NCBI GenBank assembly: GCA_963745765.1
Contig: CAVUYQ010000032.1
Coordinates: 6,460-70,459, forward strand
Length of the DNA: 64,000 nucleotides
DNA from: Ww85 sp963745765
Lineage (GTDB): Bacteria > Desulfobacterota > Desulfobulbia > Desulfobulbales > Desulfocapsaceae
Direction: 5' to 3'
Positions 1 through 7,061 of this stretch are shown here, piece after piece. The notes under the pieces were generated by a model. That model made no database searches and was not told the DNA's origin. It saw only the letters and a list, made by a program, of their open reading frames with translations. The first letter of the stretch is position 1; each line of letters starts with the position of its first letter. The translations under genes were made by a program, and so were the position numbers.

Positions 1-1
1 T

Positions 2-622
2 GACGCACTGGCACGAAATTCCTCAGATGAGTTCCAGTCTATACTGGCCAACTGCCTCGTGCATGGGCGGAGAAACTTTGTCAACGTCGCCGATAATTTC
101 CCCGATGAGTGCCTGCAAGTTCTGAAAGCGCTCGGAAAAGTCTATCACCACGAGGCCATCGTCAAAGAACAGGCCATGACGCCAGCCCGGAGATTGCAGT
201 ACCATCAAGCCAACAGTGGTCCGCTGCTGGAAAAACTGCATGGTTGGATGAAAAAGCAACTCGATGACAAAAAAGTCGAACCGAATTCAAGCCTGGGCAA
301 GGCGATCAACTATATGCTCAATCATTGGCAGGAGCTGACACTTTTTCTCCGAGTTGAAAAAGCCCCATTGGACAATAATATCTGTGAAAGGGCACTCAAA
401 ATGGCTATCCTGCATCGGAAGAATTCACTTTTCTACAAGACCGAGCATGGAGCTTACATCGGTGACATGTTCATGAGCATCATCCATACCTGCGCACTCT
501 CAAATGTCAATCCCTTCGAATACCTGGAAGCTCTTCAGAAAAACTCTTCAGCTCTTTTCGCCAACTCCTCACGCTGGCTACCCTGGAATTATAAAGAAAA
601 CTTCACGTCACCCGTTTGTTGA
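2..622 (+). CDS. IS66-family transposase (TnpC), C-terminal part
   Basis: The reading frame is open from the window edge, so this is the 3' part of a gene that starts outside; about 207 residues are visible. The sequence matches the C-terminal half of IS66-type DDE transposases: a stretch beginning HGRRNFV, then a helical region, then the conserved block LDNNICERALK that contains the catalytic Glu of the DDE triad, followed by KNSLFY and a tail of the kind seen in IS66 C-terminal domains (SLFANSSRWLPWNY). A candidate right terminal inverted repeat lies about 70 bases downstream. The companion tnpA/tnpB genes would be to the left of the window. The element abuts a decayed reverse transcriptase, so it probably inserted into an already broken intron. 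Confidence 0.88.
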   Translation, partial: DALARNSSDEFQSILANCLVHGRRNFVNVADNFPDECLQVLKALGKVYHHEAIVKEQAMTPARRLQYHQANSGPLLEKLHGWMKKQLDDKKVEPNSSLGKAINYMLNHWQELTLFLRVEKAPLDNNICERALKMAILHRKNSLFYKTEHGAYIGDMFMSIIHTCALSNVNPFEYLEALQKNSSALFANSSRWLPWNYKENFTSPVC

Positions 623-686
623 GCAGGATCTTGGCAGAAAAAAATTCTCCCGCCTGGATTATACATCAACCTGCACCGTTGAGATA

Positions 687-697
687 GACAGCCTTAC
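687..697 (+). repeat. Candidate right terminal repeat of the IS66 element
   Basis: The sequence GACAGCCTTAC reads outward as GTAAGGCTGTC, resembling the GTAAGC-type ends of IS66 elements. It separates the transposase 3' flank from the reverse-transcriptase remnant. The left end lies outside the window, so the inverted repeat cannot be paired here. Confidence 0.45.
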
Positions 698-1011
698 CGA
701 AAGAACACAAGGCATCGGCTGGAGTTACCAATTCGGAACCCGCCGAAAATCAAAGCCCAGGAAGCTGAACGATTCATCCCGGGTAAGATCAACTATCCGA
801 GTCTCTTTTTTTATTCATCTGAACATCCAACTTTTCAAACTCTTCCAAAAGCCGCTTGTGAGCAGCTTCTAACAGTCACTCCCACTTTCTGTAACCTTCA
901 ACCAAAATTATGCGGTCATCTGCGAAACGCACATATTCAATGTACGTGAATCTACCGTAGCGGGTTACCAGCCAGCTCTCACCCCATCTGGCGCATAACA
1001 TTGCTGCCCTC
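698..1011 (-). pseudogene. Group II intron reverse transcriptase remnant (frameshifted)
   Basis: Reading the minus strand gives three adjacent frames that together form the middle of a group II intron reverse transcriptase. One frame has EYVRFADDRIILVEG, which contains the FADD version of the catalytic YADD box. The next has AAHKRLLEEFEKLDVQMNK. The third has RIVDLTRDESFSFLGFDFRR, the block that normally follows in these proteins. At least two frameshifts and stop codons break it, the N-terminal domains are missing, and the IS66 end truncates the C-terminal side. It does not resemble either intact reverse transcriptase in the window closely at these motifs. It is probably what remains of the protein encoded by the outer intron whose 5' part is at 3120-3547. 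Recognition of the motifs is certain; the link to the outer intron is inference. Confidence 0.75.
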
Positions 1012-1215
1012 TTGCTCTTTGCAATTCCTGAAGTTACGTTGAATTATGGTCCCTGTGTACCTTCCATCCTCCCCTTCAGAGAAGTGTTATGCCTGGTTTC
1101 TCCTTCCCTACAGTGGGCCCCGTGGGCCTTGGTTCCCCACCTTCTCGGACAACATGTGTCCAGCGGTGTCGGGTCGGAGGAGGCGCCTACTCAAAGGCTT
1201 GCCTCCGTCCGCCGC

Positions 1216-1250
1216 TCAAACTGGACGTGCAGTTTTCCCGCATCCAGCTT
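1216..1250 (-). ncRNA. Domain V hairpin of inner group II intron
   Basis: Read on the minus strand, AGCTGGATGCGGGAAAACTG followed by CACGTCCAGTTT folds into the short stem, bulge and GAAA tetraloop of a domain V. It has the AGC triad at its 5' side. It lies between the reverse transcriptase stop and the proposed 3' end, as expected. Confidence 0.7.
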
Positions 1251-1317
1251 TCACAAGGCTGCACTATTTCGCCGGTTCAAAGATGGTATTAAATTAACAA
1301 GACCTACAAGCCCCAAC

Positions 1318-2577
1318 TCACCATACAACTTCGATAGGCAGGTTCAACTTCCAGCCAGTATTACGCCATCGTTTGTGACGGTGCGACCAAAGCCGCCTGA
1401 TGATCCAACGATCAAGCTGGTTGAATAACATTCTGACATGGGATTTCTTGTAATAGTTTCCCCATCCTCGGATGACCGGATTGATCTGTTCGATCAGCTC
1501 CCCTGTTGTTACAGGAGCTTTTCGACTAGTCCGCTTTCTGATTTGCTCTTTGAAGTGGTCAATGGATTTCTGCCGAGGATAAGCATAAAGCGATCCCTGT
1601 ACGGTACCACTTTTGATCTTATACGACGGCAAGTTCAGTGGCCGAGCCCCTCGCTTGATCTTATAGCCAAGAAACTCAAACCCTTGCCGCACATGCACTA
1701 TTCGAGTTTTATCCTCATTCAACTCCACACCCAACTTCTCCAGCAACTTGGTGGCGAAAGCCAGTACCGATTGTGCTTCGGCCCTAGTACGACACGTCAC
1801 CAGCCAATCGTCTGCGTACCTAGTCAATCGATACCCCTTTCGACGCATCTCACGGTCAAACGGAGTTAAAAGAACATTGCTGATCAATGGCGAGATCACC
1901 CCACCTTGGGGAACGCCTCTTTGCGTTTGACAGACCTTGCCATCTTCCAAATAACCAACTTTCATGATCGACTCAAGTAACGCCAATACACGTCCGTCAG
2001 CTACCTGTTGATTGAGCAGCACCATCAATTTTTCATGGTCCGCTGATCCGAAAAAATCTTTCAGATCCGCATCCACTACCCACTCATGGCCTTGCTCAAC
2101 CTCGCACCAGATCTTGCGCAATGCATCTTTTGCTGATCTTCCTCGCCGATATCCAAAGCTGGCTTCATCGAATACCGGTTCAAAGATAGGTTCCAGCCGA
2201 TTCAGAAGCGCTTGCTGACACACCCTGTCATAAACTGTTGGTATGCCAAGTGGACGAAATTTTCCTGGCTGTCCCCTCTTAGGAATTAATTGCCGCTTCA
2301 CCGGTTGGGGTCGGTAGATCTGCGAACGCAATTCATCATGTAACTGCGTAAGATTCCCTTCCAGGTCACTCGCAAAGTCGTCGATGCTTTGCCCGTCTAC
2401 TCCACCGGCCCCTCGGTTGCGCTTAACCTTTTCCCAAGCTAACTCCAAGTTTTTCAGCTTGTACACCTTATCCACTAACGAGTGGAACTTCTTCTCTCCT
2501 GTCGGATTCAGCCAGTGCGCCAATCTCCTCGGTCTATCGCCTAGGGGTTTTTCACTTAGGGAACTTTTCCTTGCCAT
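1318..2577 (-). CDS. ltrA: Group II intron reverse transcriptase/maturase
   Basis: This is a 419-residue intron-encoded protein. Reverse transcriptase motifs are in order: KVKRNRGAGGVDGQSI near residue 55, RPLGIPTVYDRVCQQAL, FGYRRGRSAKDAL, the catalytic VDADLKDFF, the RGVPQGGVISPLISN box and TRYADDWLV. The maturase (X) domain follows, with FLGYKIKRG and a C-terminal group II maturase signature (PVIRGWGNYY). No HNH endonuclease domain is visible after the maturase domain. The protein would assist splicing and retrohoming of the surrounding intron. All motifs are intact, so it could be active. It is opposite in direction to the cassette genes to its right. Confidence 0.93.
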   Translation of the reverse strand: MARKSSLSEKPLGDRPRRLAHWLNPTGEKKFHSLVDKVYKLKNLELAWEKVKRNRGAGGVDGQSIDDFASDLEGNLTQLHDELRSQIYRPQPVKRQLIPKRGQPGKFRPLGIPTVYDRVCQQALLNRLEPIFEPVFDEASFGYRRGRSAKDALRKIWCEVEQGHEWVVDADLKDFFGSADHEKLMVLLNQQVADGRVLALLESIMKVGYLEDGKVCQTQRGVPQGGVISPLISNVLLTPFDREMRRKGYRLTRYADDWLVTCRTRAEAQSVLAFATKLLEKLGVELNEDKTRIVHVRQGFEFLGYKIKRGARPLNLPSYKIKSGTVQGSLYAYPRQKSIDHFKEQIRKRTSRKAPVTTGELIEQINPVIRGWGNYYKKSHVRMLFNQLDRWIIRRLWSHRHKRWRNTGWKLNLPIEVVW

Positions 2578-3119
2578 AAACCTTACTCATTAGTTAACTG
2601 TCTTTGTCCAACCACCTTGCCGACTGACTTCCCCAGCTCACTCTGCTGCCACATAATGCGGTCACCTTGCTTTCGCAGGGCTTCAGGTACTATTCAGTCG
2701 TCCGACGACTCATAGAACATCGTTTTCCATTTCGCTTTCACTTATAGGATCACTTATCTCAGTGCCACCTGAAAATTCTATGAGCCCTCCTGGGGTCACG
2801 CATAGATCTTCCACACCGTGCCATCCGCACACACCTTGGTTCGATGGGTGGATAAGAACGCCTTCGCCTCCATAGTGCAGGCTCGACCTTGCCCCATCTT
2901 TGGCCGACCGGTTCATCAGTAGGGTCGCCCCTTCGATTACGGCCCGGTGTTTCTCCTCAAACCCTTCGGATTCCACCTCACGGTGGACACCCTGTCCTCC
3001 AGAACCAAAACTCCGACTCTGGCCAGCAAGACATTACTCCCGCTTTTGGATACAGCGCTCCTTACCCGAGCACTGGAGGGACTTTAACCCTCCTGACCTA
3101 TGCGCTGCCCAGCGCACAC

Positions 3120-3547
3120 TATGACCTCTGCTGACTCCTGCCCGGTTCTCCGACATGTTACCATGTAAGAGGCTTTCCAATGGTAATTGGACTGCAGGCC
3201 GGACAGGTCTCCCCGGATAAGGACGTGATCTTTCACTACGCAACCGCACCATTTACCGTATCTCCTAAACCCGGGGCTTCGTCATGTTGTGCTGACTTAC
3301 CCGGAGACTCGGCCTTGTATGCCATTTCTGTTCGTCGGCTCATAGTTTTGTACTCCAGGTTACCGCTCCCTGCGGTCGCTCTCGCCGATGGCTCGTGCTC
3401 TCCGCTTCGCTCCGAGTCCTTCAGACCAACCCTCGCGGATTCGCCCTTGCTTTCGGCTAGTACTTTCGCTACTATCGTTTGATAGTAACGGGGTTTAAAT
3501 ACAGGGGACTTGCACCCCATAAGATCACGCCCATGCCGGGCGTACAC
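3120..3547 (-). mobile_element. 5' part of an outer group II intron, interrupted
   Basis: On the minus strand this begins GTGTACGCCCGGCATGGGCG and continues with a GGGGT...AAGTCCCC hairpin. It is clearly homologous to the first 365 bases of the second intron (12705 downwards). Shared blocks include TGCTGACTCCTGMCCG, the TTTACCGTATCTCCT block and CATTTCTGTTCGTCGG. The homology stops after AGCAGAGGTCATAGT, exactly where the inner intron begins. The corresponding sequence in the second intron runs on without interruption. The 5' end abuts an attC-like palindrome at 3548. Confidence 0.72.
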
Positions 3548-3622
3548 AAGGAACTTCACCAGTCGGCTCGTTCGTCGAGCTTGCAGCTCGCCGCCCACTC
3601 CGCTGGTGAGCGCCGCGATTAG
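3548..3622 (+). repeat. attC-like palindrome next to intron 5' end
   Basis: An imperfect palindrome has TCACCAG and CTGGTGA as outer arms, an inner GAGC/GCTC hairpin and a right flank CGCCGCGATTAG. Its layout matches the palindrome beside the second intron (12706-12774). It sits immediately upstream of the first cassette gene. The intron was inserted on the bottom strand right at its left edge. Confidence 0.5.
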
Positions 3623-3634
3623 AAAACGGCGATT

Positions 3635-4231
3635 ATGAAAGTATATGATAAAATTTTTGATTGGTATGTCTCCGCAAGGACATCGAATGCTGGAGTCGAA
3701 GTAATAAGGAAATTCACACAAAATCTTCAGCCGGGTGCAAAGATATTGGATATTGGCTGTGGATACGGCTTTCCAATAGCAAATACTTTGTATCAACTTG
3801 GTTTTAAACCTTATGGTATTGATAGCTCTATAAAAATGGTGACAAGATTCAAAGAGGATCTTCCAGACGCGCCAGTTCAATGTTCAGACGTCCTGGATTC
3901 TGATTTTTTTAAAATTCTTTTTGATGCAGTGATTGCGTATGGATTTATAATTCATCTTCCGCAGGAACAGCAAACAAAAGTGATAGAAAAGGTATCTGAA
4001 CACCTAAAGTGCGAGGGATATTTTTTGTTTAGTTCTGGTGATGAAGACGGAGAGAAAATGACTCCCCCAGAATGTAACGGGGGCGAGAGATTTATGACGT
4101 ATTCAATGTCCTGTTCTAGTTACGAAAGGAACCTAAACGAAAATAGTATGATTTTGGAAGATCATTATATCGAAAAGGATTTCGGAGGAACTATATATAT
4201 TGCCAAAAAACTTTCTAACAAGGCAAATTAA
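3635..4231 (+). CDS. SAM-dependent class I methyltransferase
   Basis: This is a 198-residue protein with a Rossmann-type methyltransferase core. Motif I is ILDIGCGYGFPIANTL near residue 45, the SAM ribose-binding acidic strand is GIDSSIKMV near residue 72, and a motif of the form FDAVIAYGFIIHL follows near residue 110. It resembles small-molecule methyltransferases of the UbiE/Tellurite-resistance type. The substrate cannot be told from sequence. It is the first gene of a cassette array, low in GC compared with the chromosomal genes to the right, and bounded on both sides by attC-like palindromes, which fits acquisition as an integron cassette. Confidence 0.82.
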   Translation: MKVYDKIFDWYVSARTSNAGVEVIRKFTQNLQPGAKILDIGCGYGFPIANTLYQLGFKPYGIDSSIKMVTRFKEDLPDAPVQCSDVLDSDFFKILFDAVIAYGFIIHLPQEQQTKVIEKVSEHLKCEGYFLFSSGDEDGEKMTPPECNGGERFMTYSMSCSSYERNLNENSMILEDHYIEKDFGGTIYIAKKLSNKAN

Positions 4232-4287
4232 CTCGGATGCAAATTCCGCTGCACTCCATATGCACCGGTTATTTGCAACGTTCTCGG
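4226..4287 (+). repeat. attC-like site after methyltransferase
   Basis: The palindrome overlaps the stop codon. It has a left box around TTAACTCGG, inner arms TGCAAAT/ATTTGCA and CCGCTGCA/TGCACCGG, and a right box around CGTTCTCGG. The arrangement of short outer boxes and offset inner arms is that of an integron attC site, although the right box departs from the GTTRRRY consensus. Confidence 0.5.
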
Positions 4288-4442
4288 CGACTACGTCGCC
4301 GAAGAATCGCGGTGCTGACTTCGTCCAGCCCCTTGCTCTGTCGCCTTTGGCGCCAGAACAAGGAACTGGACCGGACACCGCACACCGATCATTCAAACTT
4401 CGTTTGCCTGATCGGCGCACGGCGCCGGTCAGCACCGCGATT
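4281..4442 (+). repeat. Multi-hairpin structured element between cassettes
   Basis: This begins with a hairpin GGCGAC-TAC-GTCGCC. It is followed by a 15-base perfect outer stem, AATCGCGGTGCTGAC at 4305-4319 pairing with its complement at 4428-4442. Inside the stem are two more hairpins, one based on CCAG/CTGG with CCTTG/CAAGG arms and one on CCGATCA/TGATCGG. No reading frame of note lies in it. It may be an unusually long attC, two fused sites, or a structured RNA. Confidence 0.55.
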
Positions 4443-4464
4443 AGCCGAATACGAGTGAAGCAGT

Positions 4465-5025
4465 ATGAATCATTTACTCAGTAAAATTTATACAGATTCA
4501 TTAGACCCGAAAACCTTGATAGGGGCTCTGGTTTTCGGTGTGATATTTCTAGTGATCGCGGTTTTTGTAAGTGGAGGGATTAGTAGGATCACGAAACGAA
4601 TTGAGTCTCGCCTATCAGATGTGACAGGTCTTCGATTTGCCAGTGCATTAGCTCATGTTCTGACGTACCTACTTGCATTTATTTTGTATGCACGTCTGAT
4701 TCCCGAGTTGCGGGCTTTCGGTACAACGCTTCTCGCGGGTGTAGGCGTTGTTTCCGTCGTTATCGGTCTTGCAGCGCAAAACACACTTGGTAATCTAATT
4801 GCGGGATTAGCGCTGGTTCTCTACAGGCCAGTGCGAGTTGGTGAAATTATTCAGCTAACCACTCCAAAAGGCCTTACGACTGCCACTGTTGAAGTTGTAT
4901 CTCTCGGCTATACTGTCCTGCGTGATTCTGATAAGCATGAGATAATCGTTCCTAACATTATAATGGGGAGCAGTGTAGTGATTCGAATAAGCAATATGGA
5001 TGAGTCAAGCAAAGAATCTGGCTAA
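4465..5025 (+). CDS. MscS-family small-conductance mechanosensitive channel
   Basis: This is a 186-residue membrane protein. Two hydrophobic segments near residues 18-38 and 63-82 precede a third, glycine/alanine-rich pore helix near residues 88-112 (LLAGVGVVSVVIGLAAQNTL). The MscS beta domain follows (VGEIIQL... and the motif VPNIIMGSSVVIR, the usual PN motif). It is shorter than E. coli MscS because the C-terminal alpha/beta domain is missing. The channel would sit in the inner membrane and release osmolytes on hypo-osmotic shock. It is a single-gene cassette between attC-like sites and reads in the same direction as the other cassettes. Confidence 0.85.
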   Translation: MNHLLSKIYTDSLDPKTLIGALVFGVIFLVIAVFVSGGISRITKRIESRLSDVTGLRFASALAHVLTYLLAFILYARLIPELRAFGTTLLAGVGVVSVVIGLAAQNTLGNLIAGLALVLYRPVRVGEIIQLTTPKGLTTATVEVVSLGYTVLRDSDKHEIIVPNIIMGSSVVIRISNMDESSKESG

Positions 5026-5130
5026 CAATGGCCAGCATTGGACTCGAACAGCTCCGTCTCTTTTTGTGCATTACGCTGCGCTTCATTTTGCACAAAAATA
5101 GGCTCCGCCGTTTGGGCCGCTGTGGCCGGC
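5020..5130 (+). repeat. attC-like site after MscS gene
   Basis: The site begins with GGCTAAC over the stop codon. It contains a long arm pair TTTTTGTGCA/TGCACAAAAA and an outer pair around TGGCCAGC/GCTGTGGCC. The right-hand boundary is uncertain. Confidence 0.5.
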
Positions 5131-5191
5131 GATGTGACTTTAATAAAGAATTACTGACAAAGAATCCAAGTCATCGAAAAATGTTGGTAGG

Positions 5192-5425
5192 ATGAAAATA
5201 ACAAAATATAAAATTTTGTTACTAGCACTCTTTTTCTTATCCGTTTTTCCTCCATTACTTTTAACAGTTGCTATTCTGGTGACAGGGAATATTGATGCAA
5301 GGTGGCTAGCAATTCCCCTAGCTCCAATTCAGATTGGCATATGGATACTATTTGTTCTAGCCGCTGCAGTTGGAATATTTATCTATTTGTTAAAAAGAGA
5401 ATACGTACAGAAAAAATCAGAATAA
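5192..5425 (+). CDS. Small two-helix membrane protein
   Basis: This is a 77-residue protein with two strongly hydrophobic segments (about residues 9-30 and 44-66) and a positively charged C-terminal tail (KREYVQKK). That pattern predicts an inner-membrane hairpin with both ends in the cytoplasm. No family is recognised. It lies alone between attC-like sites, the usual setting for cassette genes of unknown function. The start follows a weak GGTAGG box at about the right distance. Confidence 0.55.
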   Translation: MKITKYKILLLALFFLSVFPPLLLTVAILVTGNIDARWLAIPLAPIQIGIWILFVLAAAVGIFIYLLKREYVQKKSE

Positions 5426-5444
5426 AAAAAATACTACACAAAAT

Positions 5445-5492
5445 CAAACGCTTCAGTTGACCGCAAAAAGCAGCGGCAACTGAGCTTACCGA
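5445..5492 (+). repeat. Short attC-like palindrome
   Basis: Arms CAGTTG-CCGC and GCGG-CAACTG enclose a short AAAAAGCA loop, with single-base offsets between the arms as in attC sites. It follows the small membrane protein gene. Confidence 0.45.
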
Positions 5493-5515
5493 TGGCCCCA
5501 TACAGCCGGAGCCAT

Positions 5516-5630
5516 CGCCCAGGATCAGGCACGCGCTTTCAAAATGAATTTAGTACAAAACTGAACGCACTCGCCATCAACAGGATTCAGCCAGACGCAT
5601 AATACGCGCTCCTGATCCTGGGCGTTAACC
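5516..5630 (+). repeat. Long attC-like palindrome ending in GCGTTAACC
   Basis: A 14-base perfect arm CGCCCAGGATCAGG pairs with CCTGATCCTGGGCG, with CGCG/CGCG continuing inward. The right end is GGGCGTTAACC, which fits the G^TT recombination point of attC. It precedes the toxin-antitoxin cassette. Confidence 0.55.
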
Positions 5631-5707
5631 GTAAAATATAAATTCTTGCTATAACCGATACTGTGACCTATATTTAGATCATAATAAAGACCACAAAGGA
5701 GGACAAA

Positions 5708-5959
5708 ATGGAATCGGTTTTCGCAAGATGTTCGGCTAGTATATCGGAATTAAAGAAAAACCCTTCATCACTTATTGAGCAATCAGATGGCGAGCCTATC
5801 GCAATACTTAACCATAACAAACCCACAGCCTATCTCATCCCAGCAGAAACCTACGAATTGATGATAGAGCAAATTGAAGACTATCAACTGGGCCTAATAG
5901 TAAAAGAACGCCAAGGTGAAAAGTCCTCAGCTATTGCGGTGAACCTTGAAGAGCTATAA
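5708..5959 (+). CDS. RelB/Phd-type antitoxin
   Basis: This is an 83-residue protein of the Phd/YefM/RelB antitoxin family. It has an N-terminal DNA-binding part with the typical ISELKKNPSSLIEQSDGEPIA pattern and the NKPTAYLIPAETYELM strand-helix. The C-terminal tail is acidic and would wrap the toxin. It would neutralise the downstream RelE-like protein and autorepress the pair. A clear Shine-Dalgarno AAAGGAGG precedes the start. The gene overlaps the toxin gene by 14 bases, so the two are translationally coupled. Such pairs are frequent stabilising modules in sedentary cassette arrays. Confidence 0.9.
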   Translation: MESVFARCSASISELKKNPSSLIEQSDGEPIAILNHNKPTAYLIPAETYELMIEQIEDYQLGLIVKERQGEKSSAIAVNLEEL

Positions 5960-6230
5960 TCTCAAGTTTTTACCTAGTGCTTTAAAAGAGTGGAAGAAAC
6001 TTGATTCAACCATCCAGCACCAACTTAAGAAAAAACTAGCTGAGAGATTAGAAGAACCACACATTCGATCTTCGAAGCTATCCGGGTTTGAAAATCATTA
6101 CAAAATTAAGCTACGAGCGAGTGGATATCGTTTAGTTTATGAGGTGATAGATAACGATTTAGTAGTTCTCGTAATCGCTGTTGGAAAAAGAGAAAAAAAT
6201 AAGATTTATAAAAAAGCGAAAAACAGATAA
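5946..6230 (+). CDS. RelE/ParE-family toxin
   Basis: This is a 94-residue toxin of the RelE family. It has the N-terminal LKFLPSALKEWKKLD helix, the KLSGFENHYKIKLRASGYRLVYEV core and a C-terminal VLVIAVGKREKNKIY strand, which closely resembles RelE proteins that cut mRNA in the ribosomal A site. The basic residues of the active groove (Lys and Arg in LRASGYR and GKREK) are present. It is coupled to the upstream antitoxin. An attC site starts four bases after its stop codon, so the pair forms one mobile cassette. Confidence 0.9.
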   Translation: MKSYNLKFLPSALKEWKKLDSTIQHQLKKKLAERLEEPHIRSSKLSGFENHYKIKLRASGYRLVYEVIDNDLVVLVIAVGKREKNKIYKKAKNR

Positions 6231-6233
6231 TTC

Positions 6234-6301
6234 GGTTAACAAAGCATTTGAGCGGACTTGGTGCACTTCGCGTAACCAATCCGCTTAGCTTAACGTTAGC
6301 T
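6234..6301 (+). repeat. attC site after toxin gene
   Basis: This is the best-formed site of the array. The left box is GGTTAAC, the inner arms are GAGCGGACTTGGT and ACCAATCCGCTTAG with an extrahelical base, and the right box is CGTTAGCT. Length (68 bases) and layout match typical attC sites. Confidence 0.75.
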
Positions 6302-6326
6302 GAATAGAGGTTGGAGACACCCCTAT

Positions 6327-6968
6327 ATGAACATACGATTAGAAACAAAAGGCGATTACACCCAAGTTGAAGAGCTTACAAGAGAAGCCTTTTGGAATTT
6401 ATATTTTCCTGGATGTAATGAACACTATTTATGTCACATACTTCGTAGACATAAAGATTTTATCAGTGGACTTGATTATGTAGTAGAACTTGATGGTAAA
6501 ATAGTTGCTTCCATTATGTATACACACTCTTATTTAATTAATAATGATGAAGAAAAAATCCAAACTGTATCTTTTGGTCCTCTATGTGTTCATCCCGATT
6601 ATCAACGAAAAGGCATTGGCACGGCATTAATTGAAAAGACAAAATCATTAGTAGCAAATATGGGAGTACCAGCAATTATTATTTACGGAGATCCGCACAA
6701 TTATTGTAAGCATGGCTTTAAAAACGGAATTGACTATCAAGTAAGTAATACGGATGGTGAATATCCGTTAGGATTACTCGTTCTTGAACTTCAGCCAGGA
6801 TTCTTTGGGAATAAAAAGTGGAAAATTAATCAAAGCGATGTGTTTAACCTGGATCAAAACGAGGCAAATGAATTTGATAAAAAATTTAAAGAAAAGGAAA
6901 AGAAATATCAATATAGCCAAGAACTTTTTAAAATGATGATAAGAGCTTTCTTAAAACATGACAGCTAA
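6327..6968 (+). CDS. GNAT-family N-acetyltransferase
   Basis: This is a 213-residue acetyltransferase. The acetyl-CoA binding motif A is VSFGPLCVHPDYQRKGIGTALI near residues 85-110, with the Q-R-K-G-I-G loop that holds the pyrophosphate. The arrangement resembles the YhbS-like GNAT group. The C-terminal extension of about 60 residues is lysine-rich. Substrate unknown. It is low-GC, lies between two attC sites and reads with the array. Confidence 0.85.
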   Translation: MNIRLETKGDYTQVEELTREAFWNLYFPGCNEHYLCHILRRHKDFISGLDYVVELDGKIVASIMYTHSYLINNDEEKIQTVSFGPLCVHPDYQRKGIGTALIEKTKSLVANMGVPAIIIYGDPHNYCKHGFKNGIDYQVSNTDGEYPLGLLVLELQPGFFGNKKWKINQSDVFNLDQNEANEFDKKFKEKEKKYQYSQELFKMMIRAFLKHDS

Positions 6969-7039
6969 CCAGGCGTTTCACCATCGCTCCACTACGTTCC
7001 GCTGGACGCTGAAGCGCACCGGTGAACTTACCGTTATAT
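6963..7039 (+). repeat. attC site after acetyltransferase
   Basis: The left box AGCTAAC overlaps the stop codon, inner arms are TTCACC/GGTGAA and GCGTT/AACGC-like, and the right box is CGTTATAT. Length and layout fit attC. Confidence 0.65.
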
Positions 7040-7061
7040 TTCAAAACAAGAAGGGGGAGAT

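Larger units (their letters stand above)
1168..3119 (-). mobile_element. Inner group II intron with its reverse transcriptase
   Basis: On the minus strand the element begins GTGTGCGCTGGGCAGCGC, the GUGYG-type 5' end of bacterial group II introns. A GGAGGGTTAAAGTCCCTCC hairpin typical of early domain I follows. It then carries a reverse transcriptase gene, a domain V-like hairpin (1216-1250) and a 3' end placed at about 1168 after CCGACCCGAC. Both ends are estimated from consensus, so they may be off by a few bases. The total of about 1.95 kb is normal for the class. The sequence immediately upstream (3120-3547) is itself the 5' part of another group II intron, so this element is nested. Confidence 0.72.

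Noticed and set aside
504..872. 122-residue plus-strand frame after the IS66 transposase
   Set aside because: Overlaps the transposase 3' end in another frame and lies antisense to the reverse-transcriptase remnant, whose motifs are unmistakable.
2710..2976. 88-residue minus-strand open frame inside the inner intron
   Set aside because: It lies in the intron RNA between the 5' end and the reverse transcriptase gene. No ribosome site or recognisable domain; structured RNA explains the sequence.
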